Assembly (NCBI GenBank): GCA_018894105.1
Contig: CM032124.1
Coordinates: 5,999,501-6,063,500, forward strand
Reading direction: 5' to 3'
Length of the DNA stretch: 64,000 bases
Source of the DNA: Jacaranda mimosifolia
Lineage: Eukaryota; Streptophyta; Magnoliopsida; Lamiales; Bignoniaceae
Each line of letters begins with the position of its first letter. Within the stretch, counting starts at the first letter, position 1. This document shows positions 1 to 12,200 of the stretch, in pieces. The notes below the pieces were generated by a model, which worked only from the letters and a program-made list of their open reading frames with translations, ran no database searches and had not been told where the DNA came from. The position numbers were made by a program, and so were the translations under genes.

Positions 1-79
1 TTCTGTATCTAGTTCTTGTTCTAACACATAAAATGTCCTGTCATGGGTACATTCAATCTTATTGCCTTCATTAGCTCAG

Positions 80-945
80 GTCATATTCGGAACATTCATT
101 TCCCCTTTGATATTGAGGTGGATACTTCAAATGATGTTGCTAGTGAAATGGTTGAAGAGCTGGATTTGACAGATCATGATGTCTCAGTTATTGCTGCAAT
201 GATTGATTCAGAAATTCAATCCCTTATTCCTGATTGGGCACCAAGAGAAGTCTCGTGCAACGATAAAGCAATTCTAGAAAGTGGTGATTCTGGAGCTCAG
301 GATGATGTTTCCCCCATAACAGCCGATTCTTCTAAATCTGGCCCTAATATTCTGGAAATACTGCCATCAGGACGAAAGTATTGGTCCAGTTCACCCAAAG
401 CCAGTGGTGGAAGCTCTCCGCTAAGACCTGGTCAATCTAACTTGTTGCTTACGGAGTCAGTAACCTCTGGAGACAGCTGGTCTGAAGAAAATTCGCAGTC
501 CCCTGCTAGCCATAAAGATGTAAATAGTTCCTATTATGCTTCTCCTCTCGGGCACGTGGATTATGATTCTGATGATGATGACTGTAGAAAAGAGGAAGCT
601 GATTCAGTAGCCCATGATTCACAATATGGTGACATTGACCGAAGTATTCCCACTTCTGGCAATGGGCCTTTACCATTGGAACAGAATAGAATGCCAAGTG
701 AAACTGATTCAGAGGACATCAAAAGTATTGTCAAGAAGCTCGAGCTTGTACTGGAGGAGCAGCAGAGGGAACTACATGAACTTAAGAAGAAGCATGAACT
801 AGCTATTTTGGATCTTCTAAAGGAACTTCCCCAGGAGATTCGTCATACAGTTCTTAGCATTTGTAACCGGAAGAAACATGAACATAAATTTGATGACAAG
901 GGATGCCATTCTACTAATAAATCTCCGGATCAGTCTTCTCAATGA
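80..945 (+). CDS. WNK (with-no-lysine) kinase, C-terminal coding exon, 5' partial
   Basis: The coding sequence enters through a 3' splice site (AG at 78-79) in phase 1 and ends at TGA 943-945, giving about 288 residues. The kinase domain lies outside the window to the left. The first 55 or so residues ([16 protein letters not shown] through [12 protein letters not shown]) form the OSR1-C/PF2-like domain found just after the kinase domain in plant WNKs, which binds RFxV-type peptides in partners. A Ser/Asp-rich linker follows, then a charged heptad stretch ([25 protein letters not shown]) expected to form the C-terminal coiled coil. WNKs are serine/threonine kinases acting in ion homeostasis, flowering time and stress signalling. 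The ATG at 43 lies inside the intron and is not the start. A good donor-like GTAAGT follows the stop, so a 3'-UTR intron is possible. Family call is firm; subfamily is not assigned. Confidence 0.88.
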
Positions 946-2899
946 TGTAAGTCTTGCAATCTCACTTTTCTAGCTCCAGCTAAAATAATATGGTCAGCCT
1001 TTAAATTGCACGTTGAATTGTCCTCGTTCTGAAAGTTTCAAGATATTCCAAAATGTTGAAAATTCTCAACATCATCAGGAGAGATTGAAACAAAGGCCAG
1101 TTGTTGAAAGACGTAAAAATGGAACTGTTTCTAGATACCGCTTCAACCAGCTGAAGGAGATACCTGACTTCAGTATCAAAGGGACTCTAAGAGATGATTT
1201 GGCAGATTCTTAGCTGTATATACATGCTCATTGCACTTGCACAGGATAGCTCTTTTGAGCCTACACATCGTTGAAATAATACAAGAGTTGCTGTCGAAGT
1301 GAGACATCGTTTTGGATTTTACAATCATGGTTTTCTGGTAAAGCTGAGATTATTTTGCACATTTTTCAATCAGTAGGTTTTCCAATATTCTTTAACTATA
1401 CCTGTACAGAATTCATGTTTGTTATTCTGGTTTTGTAAGCTATATTTGTGCCTCGGAATGCATGGAGGGCTAATATGGCATTATGGTACCACTTATGTTT
1501 TGATGCCTGATGGATCTTGGACATGAAACTATTTGTATACAGAAAGGATAAATTCCATTTCATCTTCTTCTAATCTGAAAAAACTTTTGTGGTTCTGTCG
1601 CTGTTGCAATATATGTTTGTAGAATGGTTCTGTTTTATGTTTTTGTCTCTATTTTTACTTTCAGCCTTGTATATGTCTATTGGTGCCTATGGGGCAGATA
1701 TAAATAACCCCTTTGTTACTGATCTTGTCATATGTTGCAATTAGAAGGGAAAGAATTATTGTGATGGCTAAATCTCCTTTTTATTTCCCATGTACCATAG
1801 TTTTTAGAAAAGAGTGACCCCAAATTGTGAACGTGGCTCAAATGCAGACTCGGATTTCTGGAAGTGAACCTTTCACTTTTGAAGCCATGGACCCCTTTCA
1901 AAATCTCTTCGTTTCCTTATAAGCCACAAGAAATGTGTACTCTCATTGAACCAGATGAAAATATTTATGAATATATATATACATATATATCATGCAAACT
2001 AATGTGGTTGCTTCAAAGCCAAGTGGATCTACATACACTATCTCAAAACTAATGTACTCTCATTGACCCAGAAATTTCTGGTCCAGCTTTACTAGAAATC
2101 TATTAGTAACACTGATAAATTGTTCAAGTCCATTAAGCCTCATCCTCAAGCATATTTTAATAAAATGCAATATATGTGTCTGATCATACTGTATAGTTTA
2201 TGCAGTTGTACGTATCTCATAGTCTCATCTTATTTTGTATCAAGAAATTAAAGATAACAAGATTTGAGGACATATTTTTTCTCATTCTTCCTTCAAGGCG
2301 TTGTTTCGAAATAAAAATCTTTCATTAGTATGTGACCAAGTAGGATGATACCTTACTACTAGACTTTCATATTTGATTTAGAGTTTAGGATTTACTATTA
2401 CTATATATTTCTTATACTTTTACCTTATGGTTAAACAATATTTAATTTATTTTATATTAAGAAATCAAGAGAATGAGATTTGAACATAACACACAAATGG
2501 GATCTCACACTTTAGAGGTGCCAAATTGCAATTCAAAGACAAAAAATAAACACTTAAGCCCCTTTTTTTTCCATTGAAAAGAAAAATTGGGATTAAAAGG
2601 GTAAAATCCCATAAAAATTGAATCATAACCAAACACGTGTCATAAAGTGAGGCCAGTAGCACAGAAACCCCATATGCCCTCAGTCGCTGCCCGGAGCTAC
2701 GATTATCCAAGGGCAGGTTGAAACGGATAGAACCGTATGAGAGGTCCTCATTTTCTTCTTCCCAAATCCCACATGTAACACTCCACACTTCACTATATCC
2801 CTACTCTAATCCCTTCTCTTCATCCACATTTTACGCCGCTCTCTCTCTCTCCTCGCCTCTGCTTTCTCTCTCAACACTCCCCAACCACCGCTCTCCGCC
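946..2899. other. WNK 3' flank and EF-Tu upstream region
   Basis: This stretch holds the WNK 3' UTR and then AT-rich intergenic DNA. An ORF-like stretch at 1013-1213 is rich in Lys, Arg and Gln but has no family match I recognise and lies beyond the WNK stop. From about 2812 to 2899 the plus strand is strongly CT-rich (CTCTCTCT runs), as is common in the 5' UTRs of highly expressed plant housekeeping genes. Confidence 0.5.
2634..2639. promoter_or_regulatory. G-box (CACGTG) upstream of EF-Tu
   Basis: A palindromic CACGTG in the context ACACGTGT lies about 260 bp before the EF-Tu start codon. G-boxes bind bZIP and bHLH factors, including light and ABA regulators, and are common upstream of nuclear genes for plastid proteins. 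Only the motif is visible; function is inferred. Confidence 0.35.
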
Positions 2900-4324
2900 A
2901 TGGCCTCCGTCACCGCTGCCGCCACCGCTGCCGCTGTAGCTAAGCTCACACATCTCCCCACCACTTCTCTCCCAAACCCCACTTCTTCAAAACCCACTAA
3001 AATTATTCTCTCATCTTCCTTCACTCCCTCCTCCACTACCCTCTTCCTCAATCCCACCACCACCTCCCGCCCTCTCCGCCGCTTCGCCGTCCGAGCTGCC
3101 CGTGGCAAGTTCGAGCGGAAGAAGCCCCATGTCAATATCGGCACCATAGGCCATGTCGACCACGGAAAAACTACCCTCACCGCTGCTCTGACCATGGCCT
3201 TAGCCTCCCTCGGAAACTCAGCCCCCAAAAAATATGACGAAATTGACGCTGCACCTGAAGAGAGAGCCCGTGGTATCACTATTAACACGGCCACTGTTGA
3301 ATACGAGACTGAGAATCGGCATTACGCCCACGTTGACTGCCCTGGGCACGCGGATTATGTTAAGAATATGATTACTGGGGCTGCCCAAATGGATGGGGCA
3401 ATTTTGGTGGTGTCTGGAGCTGATGGGCCAATGCCTCAGACAAAGGAACACATTTTGTTGGCTAAACAAGTTGGAGTTCCGAATATGGTGGTTTTCTTGA
3501 ATAAACAAGATCAGGTTGATGACGAGGAGTTGCTTCAGTTGGTGGAATTGGAGGTAAGGGAATTGCTTTCCTCTTATGAGTTTCCTGGTGATGATATTCC
3601 AATTGTTTCGGGTTCTGCTTTACTTGCTTTAGAGGCTTTGATGGCGAATCCCGGGATTAAGAGGGGGGAGAATGAGTGGGTAGATAAAATTTATCAGTTG
3701 ATGGATGAAGTGGATAATTACATTCCTATTCCTCAGAGACAGACTGATTTGCCATTCTTGATGGCAATTGAGGATGTTTTTTCGATTACAGGTAGAGGAA
3801 CAGTGGCTACTGGGAGAGTGGAGAGAGGTACTATTAAGGTTGGTGACACAGTGGATCTTGTGGGGTTGAAGGATACAAGGAACACAACTGTTACGGGTGT
3901 GGAGATGTTCCAGAAGACTTTGGATGAGGCCATGGCTGGGGACAATGTGGGATTGTTGTTGAGAGGTGTTCAGAAGGTTGATATTCAAAGGGGGATGGTG
4001 TTGGCGAAGCCTGGGACTATTACGCCACACAATAAGTTTATGGCTATTGTGTATGTGTTGAAGAAGGAAGAGGGTGGAAGGCACTCTCCATTCTTTGCCG
4101 GTTACAGGCCTCAGTTTTACATGAGGACTACTGATGTGACGGGGAAGGTGAATACCATTATGAATGACAAGGATGAGGAGTCGAAGATGGTGATGCCTGG
4201 TGATCGTGTGAAAATGGAGGTTGAGCTTATCACTCCAATTGCTTGTGAGCAGGGGATGAGATTTGCTATCAGAGAGGGTGGCAAGACTGTAGGTGCTGGT
4301 GTCATTCAATCCATTATTGAGTAA
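2900..4324 (+). CDS. tufA: Elongation factor Tu, chloroplastic (nuclear gene)
   Basis: A single uninterrupted ORF of 474 codons encodes the translation GTPase that delivers aminoacyl-tRNA to plastid ribosomes. Residues 1 to about 67 are Ser/Thr/Pro/Ala-rich, basic and almost free of acidic residues, as expected for a chloroplast transit peptide; mature sequence starts near [19 protein letters not shown]. All G motifs are present: G1 GHVDHGKT (84-91), G2 RGITIN (123-128), G3 DCPGH (146-150), G4 NKQD (201-204) and G5 SGSAL (237-241). G4 has Gln where most bacterial EF-Tu has Cys, as in other plant plastid copies. Insertions such as [20 protein letters not shown] match the plastid type. The start is the first ATG after a CT-rich leader, in context GCCATGG. 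The absence of introns fits an organelle-to-nucleus transfer. The gene is complete. Confidence 0.97.
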   Translation: MASVTAAATAAAVAKLTHLPTTSLPNPTSSKPTKIILSSSFTPSSTTLFLNPTTTSRPLRRFAVRAARGKFERKKPHVNIGTIGHVDHGKTTLTAALTMALASLGNSAPKKYDEIDAAPEERARGITINTATVEYETENRHYAHVDCPGHADYVKNMITGAAQMDGAILVVSGADGPMPQTKEHILLAKQVGVPNMVVFLNKQDQVDDEELLQLVELEVRELLSSYEFPGDDIPIVSGSALLALEALMANPGIKRGENEWVDKIYQLMDEVDNYIPIPQRQTDLPFLMAIEDVFSITGRGTVATGRVERGTIKVGDTVDLVGLKDTRNTTVTGVEMFQKTLDEAMAGDNVGLLLRGVQKVDIQRGMVLAKPGTITPHNKFMAIVYVLKKEEGGRHSPFFAGYRPQFYMRTTDVTGKVNTIMNDKDEESKMVMPGDRVKMEVELITPIACEQGMRFAIREGGKTVGAGVIQSIIE

Positions 4325-5408
4325 AGATGCATCCATGAATCGCTTTGGTTGAGCTTCACTTGAGAGTGTATGCCTGATTTTGTGGAGTTGGGTTGTGCCT
4401 CTGGCTGCAAGATCTGTTAAATGTCATATAAAATGGAGGGTTTTCTAGATCACTTTTGTTATGCATTAGTGCATTAGCTTAGCTCAAGAACATTGCTGTG
4501 ATAATTCAATGAGAATTCTACTTTTGTTTTAATTGCTTCTGCTGTTCTTTAAGCAATTTATAGCCACTTTATTTCTTCTGCAGTTTGCTTTGCTTGATGT
4601 TATTTGAATTAGATTGCTGTTCCCTTGAGAATTTGATGCTTGTGGAGTTTTGATAAGCCAGTGGATGTATCTGAAACTTTGGATTGAGTTTTTTTTTTTT
4701 TTTCCCTTTTTTTTTTGGTCACCTATTAAATTTTGATGAAATCTAAATTGTGAATCTTGATTAGCAATTAATTTTTCTACTTCATTATCCTGCACAATTG
4801 TGGCCTCAAGCTCAGAGGGTTTTGTTATTTGTTGCATCTGAAGAATGATGGCTTCTAAATGCATTGAATTAATTCCAGTATGATATCCACTAGTCATTTC
4901 TACACACTTGATCAACCTAATAAGGAAGGTTGTAGATTTAATTCTTGAATTTTACCTCTTAGATTTCAGATAAATGATAAGCCTATCTGAGACTTCTTCA
5001 CTTGTCATAATATAGCTCAGCATTGGTTATGTTTCACTCCAATGAACCCATTGTTGAATTTAGGGCCATTTGGACAAGGGGTGGAGAATGGGGGTACACA
5101 TGAAGTTTATGAATAGAAATATCATTAGAAGAATAAGCTGATGACAACGTTGAATACCGCAGCAACTGACTTATGCAGTGCTATATAATATCATGTTCAA
5201 GGTAAATATTACAATTATATTGGCTCATAAGATGTCATTTTGACATTCTATTCCCAATTATGATATCTTCAGACATTCTTTGGCCATCTTTAGTAATAAG
5301 CTTCCAACATTCTGAAACCATGCACCACTAGTAAAATCTGGTGGCTACCCCTGAAGACCAACACATTATTCTGTTCGCTTTTCCAATGAGAAGGAGCTCC
5401 ACAAGGGT
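4325..5408. other. Intergenic stretch between convergent EF-Tu and Di19
   Basis: These genes are convergent, so this stretch should hold both 3' UTRs. An AT-rich EF-Tu trailer runs to about 4.5 kb, and a long T-run is present at about 4688-4720. No coding, RNA or transposon signal was recognised. Confidence 0.5.
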
Positions 5409-8400
5409 CTAAAAAATAGTTGACAAAAGAACCTCCTGGATGAATGCAGCCCGTTGCCTCCTTTCCTCATGGTCTTCTCCTTCAAACTCTTCTTGAGGAG
5501 ATGTTTTGCTGCTGCAAAAGCAAAATACTCTGTTATCCCTTCTGTGAAAACAGATGTATCCACTTACAGCATATCTGTCACATTATTTTGTGTCTATTGG
5601 TTACAGTACATCGCACCCTAATTCAATCTCTGCACCACATTAATAAAAGGAAATGAGCTTCATTTTGAATATATCTCCTATGCTTGGAAATTTTAATATA
5701 AGCAGCAAGAAAGAGAAGGATATAACTTGGGGACTTCTCTAGAAGCATATCATATATGCAAATCTTTATGAGAAAATGAGATGGCCTTACAAGATTTCAC
5801 CTTCTCTATATTGAACCTGATTTGATGACCATCAAATTATCATCAGTATTTTGACAATGTGTGCCCTTTAACCTACTGCAGTTTACATGCAGTTTCCTTC
5901 CCAAAAACTGATGGCTTTTTACTTATAAACAGAAAAGTTAAGCAGATAGCATATATCGACTAGCCTTTACTTCCATGTTCAAATGATTCTTAAGAAAGTC
6001 AACCTTTAGTGTGTTTCACCAATGAGATCAGCTTAATGCACCGTCGAGGCAGAAAACTGGAAATCATGAATGAACATCGAACTCATAAGACCCTTCTGAT
6101 TTATTACACCAAATGCAACTTACTTTATACTAGAATATCCAAGTGATTATCTAGGATTTTACATCTGCACAAACAAAAATTTTATCGACATCTTTGCACA
6201 ACCTTGGAATTTGTAGAACTGTGAGCCTTATGGCTTATGCAAAATCATGTACTTAACACTAAGACTTATGCATGCTTCTATATCAGAACTATCCTTCATG
6301 CTACAATATATAGAAATTCCCCCGGGTTGGGATTTAAGAAACTTGCCTTTCTGCGTCACCTGTTGCAGCAACATACGAGGATATATCTTTCTGGCTGTCT
6401 TTAGGGACTGTAAAAGGAACGTTGCAGAGAAATGGCGAAAGGAGTGGATCAGGAGTAGGTTCGTTCCCGCTGCCTGGACCAGTCAGTGAATTAGCACCAA
6501 GAAATGAACTTAGTTCCCTCAAGTCCTTGACAATATTTGAGGACACATTACTCCAGAAGCCGGACTTTTGAGACTTCCTCCTCCGCTGAGAAATAGAATA
6601 TAGACGTCTTAATAATTGTTTACATCATTTATTATTCGCATCACATGGAATGATGGAAAGAGACACACCTTAATCGAATGTGCATGCTGCACGGTGAAAT
6701 GACCAAGTGCATCTTTCCCTAAGTTTGCTGCACATATGGGACAAACCTGGAAGAGAAAAGGCCAGAGAGACACCAAATCATCAACGTATGTATGAAAAAC
6801 TACTTGATTTCTTAATTCATCCCGACATGACTCTCTAGAACCAGCTAAGCAATAGGCGCAGTACAAGGTTTATGACACAGAATTCGTTTGATGCATTCAT
6901 CCTATTAGTTCAGCTCATACTAAAATAAGTATCTTCCAGATAAATGTATGAATCCCAAATAATCCCATTTCTGCCCTTTTTTTTTGCTAAGTCTATCAAT
7001 AATTCCCTAATACAAAAGGAGCTTCCATTATTATAGTTATAGTTAATCTAGAACACAAAGTCCAATCCCTACAATCTCTGAAATTGTATAAGTGTAAGTT
7101 ATTTTCTTATTATTCAATGAGCATCTTGAATTTCATAAAAATTGGGGGCAATATAATCCTAACACAAGGACCATCCCATCCAACTTCCAGGCATTATGAT
7201 ACTTTTCAAGTGTGGATGATTATCAAAAGAGATTCCCAATTCTGAACCATGCAGCAACCCTCCCACACCACACCCCCACCCCCACCCCCACCCCACCCCC
7301 ACCCACACCCAGTGTGCAAAAGATAAATTGCACCAGTTAAATCAAAGTATAGGCAACGTAAGGAATTGTAAATGCATATGTAACTTTATTTTCTTGTTAA
7401 TGATCAAAAAGGAAATGCAATTAGATGTTTGGGGCAATACAAGTGATCAAGAGGTAGCAACTCATATATTGGGAGGAAACTTCACAGAGCGAATAAGTAA
7501 ATATCACTCTCCACATTCAGCATAATTATGATAAACTAGTTCTACAGCAGTAACCTTTAGTTCTTGTCAAGACAAAGGACTAGGAAATTAAATTCTTGTC
7601 TACAAGAAAAGTTGAGAAAAACATATAATATGCAACTCATTACCGCATTTTTCAAGTCAAAGCAGTGCTCTTCTTGCAGATGGACACAAAACAATGGTAC
7701 TTCAATTTCCACATAACAGAAAGGGCAAGGAAACCAAGCTCTCACTTCATCACCCCTTTCATCTTCCATCACTATATGATTACCTATTCATCAGTCAAAT
7801 AATAATTTTTTAGTTTTTAAGTTAAAGTAACACCAAAAATTATAGAATCACCGTGGTACAAGAACAAATAATTGCTTTCCATTTGAACACAAAATATAAA
7901 TAAGATGACATTTTTCCAATACTTGGGTCACCTTGGGAAGCTTTTCTCTGTTCCACAAATATAACCTTCCTCAAATATAACAAATTCCAAAAGCAGAACC
8001 AACCCCCCCCCCCCCAACCCCAACCCACCCCCCAGGCCTTACCATGATACATAAAAAGAGGGCTTGTACTTTGGGTAACTAAATATTTACATCACATTAT
8101 AGAAGAAATGAAGTTCATCATAGTAATTTACTTCATTGCCATGAATAACGAGCAAGAAAATAGATCAGTAATGTAAAGGAAAAAACAACACTATTTGAAG
8201 GAAAAAAGACATACTTTGCTGGGCTAAATCAAGAATAGCATCTGCTAATAAATCAATTGAAAATTCCTAAACCACAAACAGTCACTAACCCAGAAAAAAC
8301 ACATACACTCAGAAGGATTCACAGTATTCAAGAAATCAAACTTGGATAAAGTACAATTTACCGGAGTTGCTAAGCCTAGCAGATTGGATAGAAGGGATGT

Positions 8401-8437
8401 GCCTGTGAACTCTTGCAGCCCAGAAATCCAAATCCAT
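5409..8437 (-). CDS. Di19 (dehydration-induced 19) zinc-finger protein
   Basis: Five exons on the minus strand join in frame: 8437-8362, 7783-7644, 6746-6669, 6585-6347 and 5511-5409 (636 nt, 211 residues). The N-terminus MDLDFWAAR is typical of Di19. Two C2H2 fingers follow: C45/C48 with H60/H65 (FPCPFC...HLQEEH) and C74/C77 with H88/H93 (VCPIC...HFTVQH). Next come a basic [11 protein letters not shown] nuclear-localisation-like patch, the Di19_C region (PDPLLSPFL) and the conserved end [13 protein letters not shown]. Di19 proteins are nuclear, are phosphorylated by calcium-dependent kinases, and act in drought, salt and ABA responses. Exon phases are 1, 0, 0 and 2. The last intron (6346-5512) has a GC donor (AG|GCAAGT); without splicing the protein would end four residues later at RQVS. 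The subtype resembles Di19-3/5 but is not assigned. Confidence 0.9.
7271..7311 (-). repeat. G-rich tract in Di19 intron 2 (CCCCAC repeats on plus)
   Basis: A tandem CCCCCA/CCCCAC tract on the plus strand means repeated GGGG runs with 1-nt loops on the Di19 sense strand, inside the intron between exons 2 and 3. The pattern fits a G-quadruplex motif in DNA or pre-mRNA. Formation and function are not shown by sequence alone. Confidence 0.6.
8003..8034 (-). repeat. G-rich tract in Di19 intron 1
   Basis: A run of 13 C followed by CCCC, CCC and CCCCCC blocks on the plus strand gives G-runs on the Di19 sense strand within intron 1. It is the second G-quadruplex-like motif in this gene. The homopolymer length may be an assembly or sequencing weak point. 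Confidence 0.55.
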
Positions 8438-8741
8438 TCTCCACCTCACTTTTTCTTGAAAAAGAACTACTATTGTTGTCTGATTTTTCCTCCCCAGTAA
8501 TTAAAAGATAAAAGAAGAACAAAATTATTTCACTCAACACAAAAAAAGAGAACCCAACAAAATACAGATCCCAAATTGAGTTAAGGATTCTAGTGAAAAA
8601 AACTGAGATAAAAGCTGTACTTGTGCAAGAATATGGAATGGTTGCACTAAATAGTAGTGTTGGGGTCTGAGAGGCTGATATATATTGGTCTGACATTGGA
8701 AAGCTTTTCTGACACACAAAAGCTAGTAAATGGATATCTGA

Positions 8742-8747
8742 CACGTG
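8742..8747. promoter_or_regulatory. G-box/ABRE-like CACGTG upstream of Di19
   Basis: CACGTG lies about 305 bp upstream of the Di19 start codon and reads CACGTGTC on the gene's strand, an ABRE-type context recognised by ABF/AREB bZIP factors. It would suit a dehydration-responsive gene. The motif is seen; regulation is inferred. Confidence 0.35.
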
Positions 8748-8899
8748 GTGATTACTACAGAAAATTATTAATTGGAGAGGCTGGCTGTCTTTAATTTTCT
8801 TCTTCTCTATGAACAAGAATGACCACAGATCTATTTCCTTTTTTCTACTGTTTGCTGCATGATGGGAGTCTAATACTTCCCACATGCTTCAAAAATTTA

Positions 8900-9293
8900 G
8901 GGCATGTTGTTTTGGTTTTTGGATGAATTATAAAAAATATTTTGGAAGAATGAGTTTTTTAAAAAAAAAAAATGGAGAATATGTCGTGTGTTTCTTTTTA
9001 TTTTGAAAAAATATAAAAAATAAATTAAAAATAAATTATTTATGAAAGATAAATTTTACTGTTGACGTCAAATCAGTTACTTTTTTATTGGGTTTATAGG
9101 GTTAAAGTGATTTTTTCATATATATTTTGGTAATAATTGAAATATGATTATAGGGTGTTTTGTAAATGAATTGTAAGTATTTTTTTTGTATTAAAATTTT
9201 ATTTTTTGGGAGAATGATTGGAGGATGTATATCCATTTTATAATTGTTTTGGGAGAATGAAATATTTTTGAAAAAAACCAAAAGAACATAACC
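8900..9293. mobile_element. MITE, PIF/Harbinger-like (TTA target duplication)
   Basis: A 394-bp AT-rich element has imperfect terminal inverted repeats (left GGGCATGTTGTTTTGG; the right end reverse-complements to GGTTATGTTCTTTTGG). It is flanked on both sides by TTA (8897-8899 and 9294-9296), the 3-bp duplication typical of PIF/Harbinger and Tourist MITEs. It has no coding capacity and lies about 460 bp upstream of the Di19 start codon. Confidence 0.65.
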
Positions 9294-12200
9294 TTAACAT
9301 GCTAATTGCACATCATTTTGGTTTTGAGTTTGATTTATATGTCCTTTTTCTACGTTCTATCTTTTCGAGTACTTATATAGATTTTATTCAACGAGTGTTG
9401 CCATGCATCCTTGAAATAAGTCCAACAAATTATTTAGATCCCGTTAAAATATGCAATATAGTATTTCCTATCATAAATTTTCAATGTTTATACATATAAA
9501 TATCACATTTTTTTTATTTATTTTGATTAATAAATTGAGGAACAGATTCTCTAACCGCATTGAAAATGAATTTTCATATCATACTAATTAAACATCTATC
9601 TCGAGAAAAAAGTTACATCACAAAATTATTAAGCAAATAAAATTAGAAGGTTTTATAAATAGCCCAACTCACACGTTGAAACAAGATGGGCGTACTTGAA
9701 CACTAATTGATAGTTTTATTTTATTCCTTTAACAAAGTACCATTAATCATATTCAACAAAAAATTATGTTGACATTGACGACTAATTAACGTTTACTCGT
9801 GATTCAATTTAGATCTAACACGTAGACTATTGCATATTCATAACATGAATACATATATTCACTACACCACAAAAGTACAAAAGAAGACTGAAAATTGGGC
9901 AAATTGCATGAACATATAAAAATAACAAAGGGATGATCTGGATGCATAGAAAAAAAAATTAAATAAGTGCATATAAAAATAAATAATTAAAAAGCAAGCA
10001 ACTTATATTAAGCTAAAAGTATGTAACATACCTAAAAAGATTGATGGAAATAAGTAGTAATAATAGAAAAGTTGTGGAATTGGACAACCTAACAAGGACA
10101 ACAGCAATAGCAAACACGTCGGACCAGCCTATTGATTATTGTCAAGGATGGCGACTATGTAAATATTGAATATTAATGCACATAATGTGTGCCAATTATA
10201 CCCACAGGAAAAAAGGAAAAACAAAAAGGGGAAAGAAACAAAAGATGAAGGATGATGGTGGGACTTCTTTTGACAAGAAAATAGAAAAAGGGTTAAAGAG
10301 CTAATTACTACGTACGATTGAAATCATACTCATTAGAGTGTGGATTCATGTGTTGGTGGCTGGAAAAGAAGTGCTTTTGTCCCAAAATAGACTCTAAGTG
10401 AAGTGAGGTTAATGCAATTCTCATTTCAAGAAGATTTTCGACTCAATCTGATTTAGTATTAAGATAATTCTGCCTATTTTTTGATGTATATGAATACATG
10501 TGTTGTTATTCTCATAATATTGTTATAATCAATTAATGAGATAAATTTTGTGTTTTGATTGGATTTAGTAAATAGTTTTATGGTGAATATTGATACCCTT
10601 TATAACTTGTTTGATATTTTTATCTGCCAAAATTGAATAATTAAACAAGCATATGATACAACTTTCTCTGATAATATGAAAACAAATTCAAAATACTATA
10701 CACCAAAATACACACGTAATCTAATTTCAAATTTGGAGCAGCATTCGAGTAAATGAAAAGTCTTTTTCTCTTCTCATAAAGATATAAGATTTATATTCTT
10801 CATAAGGATAGATATAGGATTTATAGGGTAATTATTTAGAAGTATATTTTGTGCTGCAACGAACGGTTGGATAGAATTTTTTTTTAAAATAAGTGAATCA
10901 ATCTATAGTAAATTGATTGAAAAATTCTTAAGCACAATGTTGTAACCCTAATTTGTTTAAATTTGTCATTATCTTTGACTTGATGGGCTTTATGTTGACT
11001 AGTTGAGAAATGAGGACTATTTAGCAATGGGCCAGTCTTCATAAAGAAAAGATACCCAAAGAGAAAGCAAACTGGCCCCGTGAGCCTACCCTCCTATCCC
11101 TATAACAGCATATTGAGTATTGACCCAACAACAATTTGAGTCATCACTTATGAGGTGGAACATTGTTGGTAGTTTCATTAATTTTGTAGACCTCCAAATA
11201 TGCAAGTCATATACTGTATTTGCCCAATGAACCAATTTATACTTAAGAAATTAATTATAATTCAATAAAATCATTAATAAATAAATTCATTTGATAAATA
11301 ATGGGATAATACAAACATTCACATTTGTATTGGATCCACACATTTGATAGGATATGAACCTAAGACCTTACACAATAAAGTTTCGGCTTCGGCTTTGTAC
11401 ACTTAAATAAGACCTCATTGATTGGCTAAATTTCATTAACTCCAATTTTGAATTTTTTTTTTTTCACTTTTTATTGTTTGAGAACCATAAACTACACTTT
11501 TGTAATTGGCTTATAATATATATGTGTGTGTGTGTGTGTAAATATTTATGATTCTAATTAACAAACACAATATATATTCGGTCGAGCCCTTAGATTTGAA
11601 ATTAAGGGTGTCTTCATCATTTGTGTATTGGTTGTGCTGTAGCTGAAACTGACTATTCTGAGCTTGTTTGCTTGGTGTGTTTGGATTAGGCATGATACAT
11701 ATAACTAGGATAAATAGTAGGTTATTGTGTATCTTATCTAATGTTTGCATATTTTAAATAATTTGATATCCAACTTTGATTGTTTGTTTGACATGATTAT
11801 CCCATTTTACAAACTATAATTTATTTCTAACTTAAAGTGAAAAACATATCACACTCCAGGTCCTTGAACCGCAAGCCAAGTTTGACTTTAAATGCATATT
11901 GAGCCCTAATTGTATCAAAGGCTTCTAAAAGTGAATCAAACAATGGAATTGCATCAGATCGTGTATCTATCATGCAATATCAAAACAAGCAAACGAGCTC
12001 TAATTGTATGCTGGTTTTCTTATGTATATATGTATATTGGGATTGCTAATATGGTGATATGCTGACTGAATTTACTATCTAACCTAATATATACCTTTTT
12101 TTTTTTATTAATTATTGAGAATTTACATGAACTATAACATATACCTAAAACTTCTCATATTCATTTTCCTTTTATCGAAAAATGTATGATGGTGTTATGG

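Noticed and set aside
2806..3294. ORF of 162 codons antisense to the EF-Tu transit peptide region
   Set aside because: Arises from the CT/GC-rich composition opposite a real gene; low-complexity Arg/Ala/Val content.
3629..4336. Long ORF (235 codons) antisense to EF-Tu
   Set aside because: It is the shadow of a strongly biased real coding sequence on the other strand.
8376..8885. Minus-strand ORF of 169 codons over the Di19 leader
   Set aside because: It overlaps Di19 exon 1 in another frame; the Di19 start at 8437 explains the region.
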